DNA from: an uncultured Eubacteriales bacterium
GTDB lineage: Bacteria > Bacillota > Clostridia > Oscillospirales > Acutalibacteraceae
DNA length: 7,143 nt
Assembly: GCA_902462035.1 (NCBI GenBank)
Contig: CABQAC010000111.1
Span: 1-7,143, forward strand
Direction of reading: 5' to 3'
Below the pieces are notes generated by a model. The model ran no database searches. It was not told the origin of the DNA and saw nothing but the letters and a program-made list of their open reading frames with translations. This document shows, piece by piece, positions 6,819 through 7,143 of this stretch (its first letter is position 1; each line of letters starts with the position of its first letter). Both the position numbers and the translations under genes were made by a program.

Positions 6819-6862
6819 ACCCGCCCCCCGCCTGCGGTGTAATCCGCAGGCGGGGGGCGGGT
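6819..6862. terminator. Bidirectional terminator between convergent genes (19-bp perfect stem)
   Basis: Bases 6819-6837 pair without mismatch with 6844-6862 around a TGTAAT loop; both arms are very GC-rich, with a run of six C's against six G's. On the plus strand only TTTGTTG follows. On the minus strand the stem is followed after CGATTC by seven T's (the A-run at 6806-6812), so it looks better suited to the convergent minus-strand gene while also stopping plus-strand transcripts. It lies 11 bases after the EAL stop codon and 14 bases from the end of the opposing gene. Confidence 0.85.
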
Positions 6863-6876
6863 TTGTTGATCGGCTT

Positions 6877-7143
6877 TTATTGCAGGTATTCGCCCGGCTT
6901 GCCGAAAGGCAGCAGGTACAAATCAGCGTCGAACCGGCCGGATAAGTCCCTGAAAACAGCGGAAAAGGCCATGGGGTCAAACAACATCAAGTCCAGGTAC
7001 CCATAGGTCAGGCCCACAGAGGTGCCCACCAGGTAACCCAGGTCGTAATCGCCCAAAAATCGCTCTACCTGTTCAACCAGCAGGTTGCGGAACTCGGACA
7101 GTTCCTCGCCGGAAATGGGGGGCGTTTCGTAATAGAAGTAGTC
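6877..7143 (-). CDS. Hypothetical protein, C-terminal 88 residues (5' end outside window)
   Basis: Read on the minus strand, the frame is open from the window edge at 7143 to a TAA at 6879-6877, giving 88 residues with no start in view. The visible part begins DYFYYETPPISGEEL. It continues with a probable amphipathic helix (LSEFRNLLVEQVERFLGDY), then LGYLVGTSVGLTYGYLDLMLFD, and ends LLPFGKPGEYLQ. The composition is that of a folded soluble domain, with acidic and aromatic residues spread throughout and no clear transmembrane stretch. I do not recognise the family and assign no function. It is a real gene rather than a shadow because it uses GC-rich third positions, no plus-strand gene overlaps it, and a strong terminator with a minus-strand T-run lies just past its stop codon. 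Confidence 0.75.
   Translation of the reverse strand, partial: DYFYYETPPISGEELSEFRNLLVEQVERFLGDYDLGYLVGTSVGLTYGYLDLMLFDPMAFSAVFRDLSGRFDADLYLLPFGKPGEYLQ

Overview
The window looks like a chromosomal housekeeping stretch from a GC-rich member of the Clostridia, most likely Oscillospiraceae/Ruminococcaceae-like. The reasons are Gram-positive-type AGGAGG ribosome binding sites, sigma-A-type promoters, a lipoprotein foldase directly after mfd, a short Mrp/NBP35 ATPase with an N-terminal cysteine cluster, and a dCache-GGDEF-EAL protein. The taxonomic placement is inference. I see no insertion sequence, integrase, phage gene, CRISPR array, tRNA or rRNA.

Layout, left to right. (1) Bases 1-2248 (+) hold the C-terminal ~750 residues of the transcription-repair coupling factor Mfd, with the N-terminal part cut off by the window edge. 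Its last codons contain a 29-bp palindrome, a 14-bp palindrome and a sigma-A promoter whose -10 box overlaps the mfd stop codon. (2) Bases 2300-3334 (+) hold a lipoprotein resembling the PrsA/SurA chaperone-isomerase family, with a diverged parvulin region, closed by a strong intrinsic terminator at 3351-3380. (3) A full-consensus promoter (TTGACA-17-TATAAT, 3418-3446) drives the Mrp/ApbC-type Fe-S carrier ATPase at 3529-4362. (4) A ~200-base gap (4363-4560) contains a run of hairpins and a possible small ORF of about 19 codons. (5) Bases 4561-6807 (+) hold a membrane-bound cyclic-di-GMP protein with a periplasm-facing Cache sensor, a degenerate GGDEF domain (SGDHF) and an EAL domain that keeps its catalytic residues, so it is predicted to be a phosphodiesterase. 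(6) A 19-bp perfect-stem terminator (6819-6862) separates it from a convergent gene on the minus strand (6877-7143), of which only the last 88 codons are visible.

The genes do not form one pathway. Mfd (DNA repair), the secreted foldase and Mrp (Fe-S assembly) are separate housekeeping functions with their own promoters. The c-di-GMP enzyme is a signalling gene that may depend on read-through from mrp or on signals in its structured leader. I found no clear undescribed multi-gene system. The points that most deserve checking are the palindrome pair in front of the foldase promoter and the structured leader of the EAL gene.
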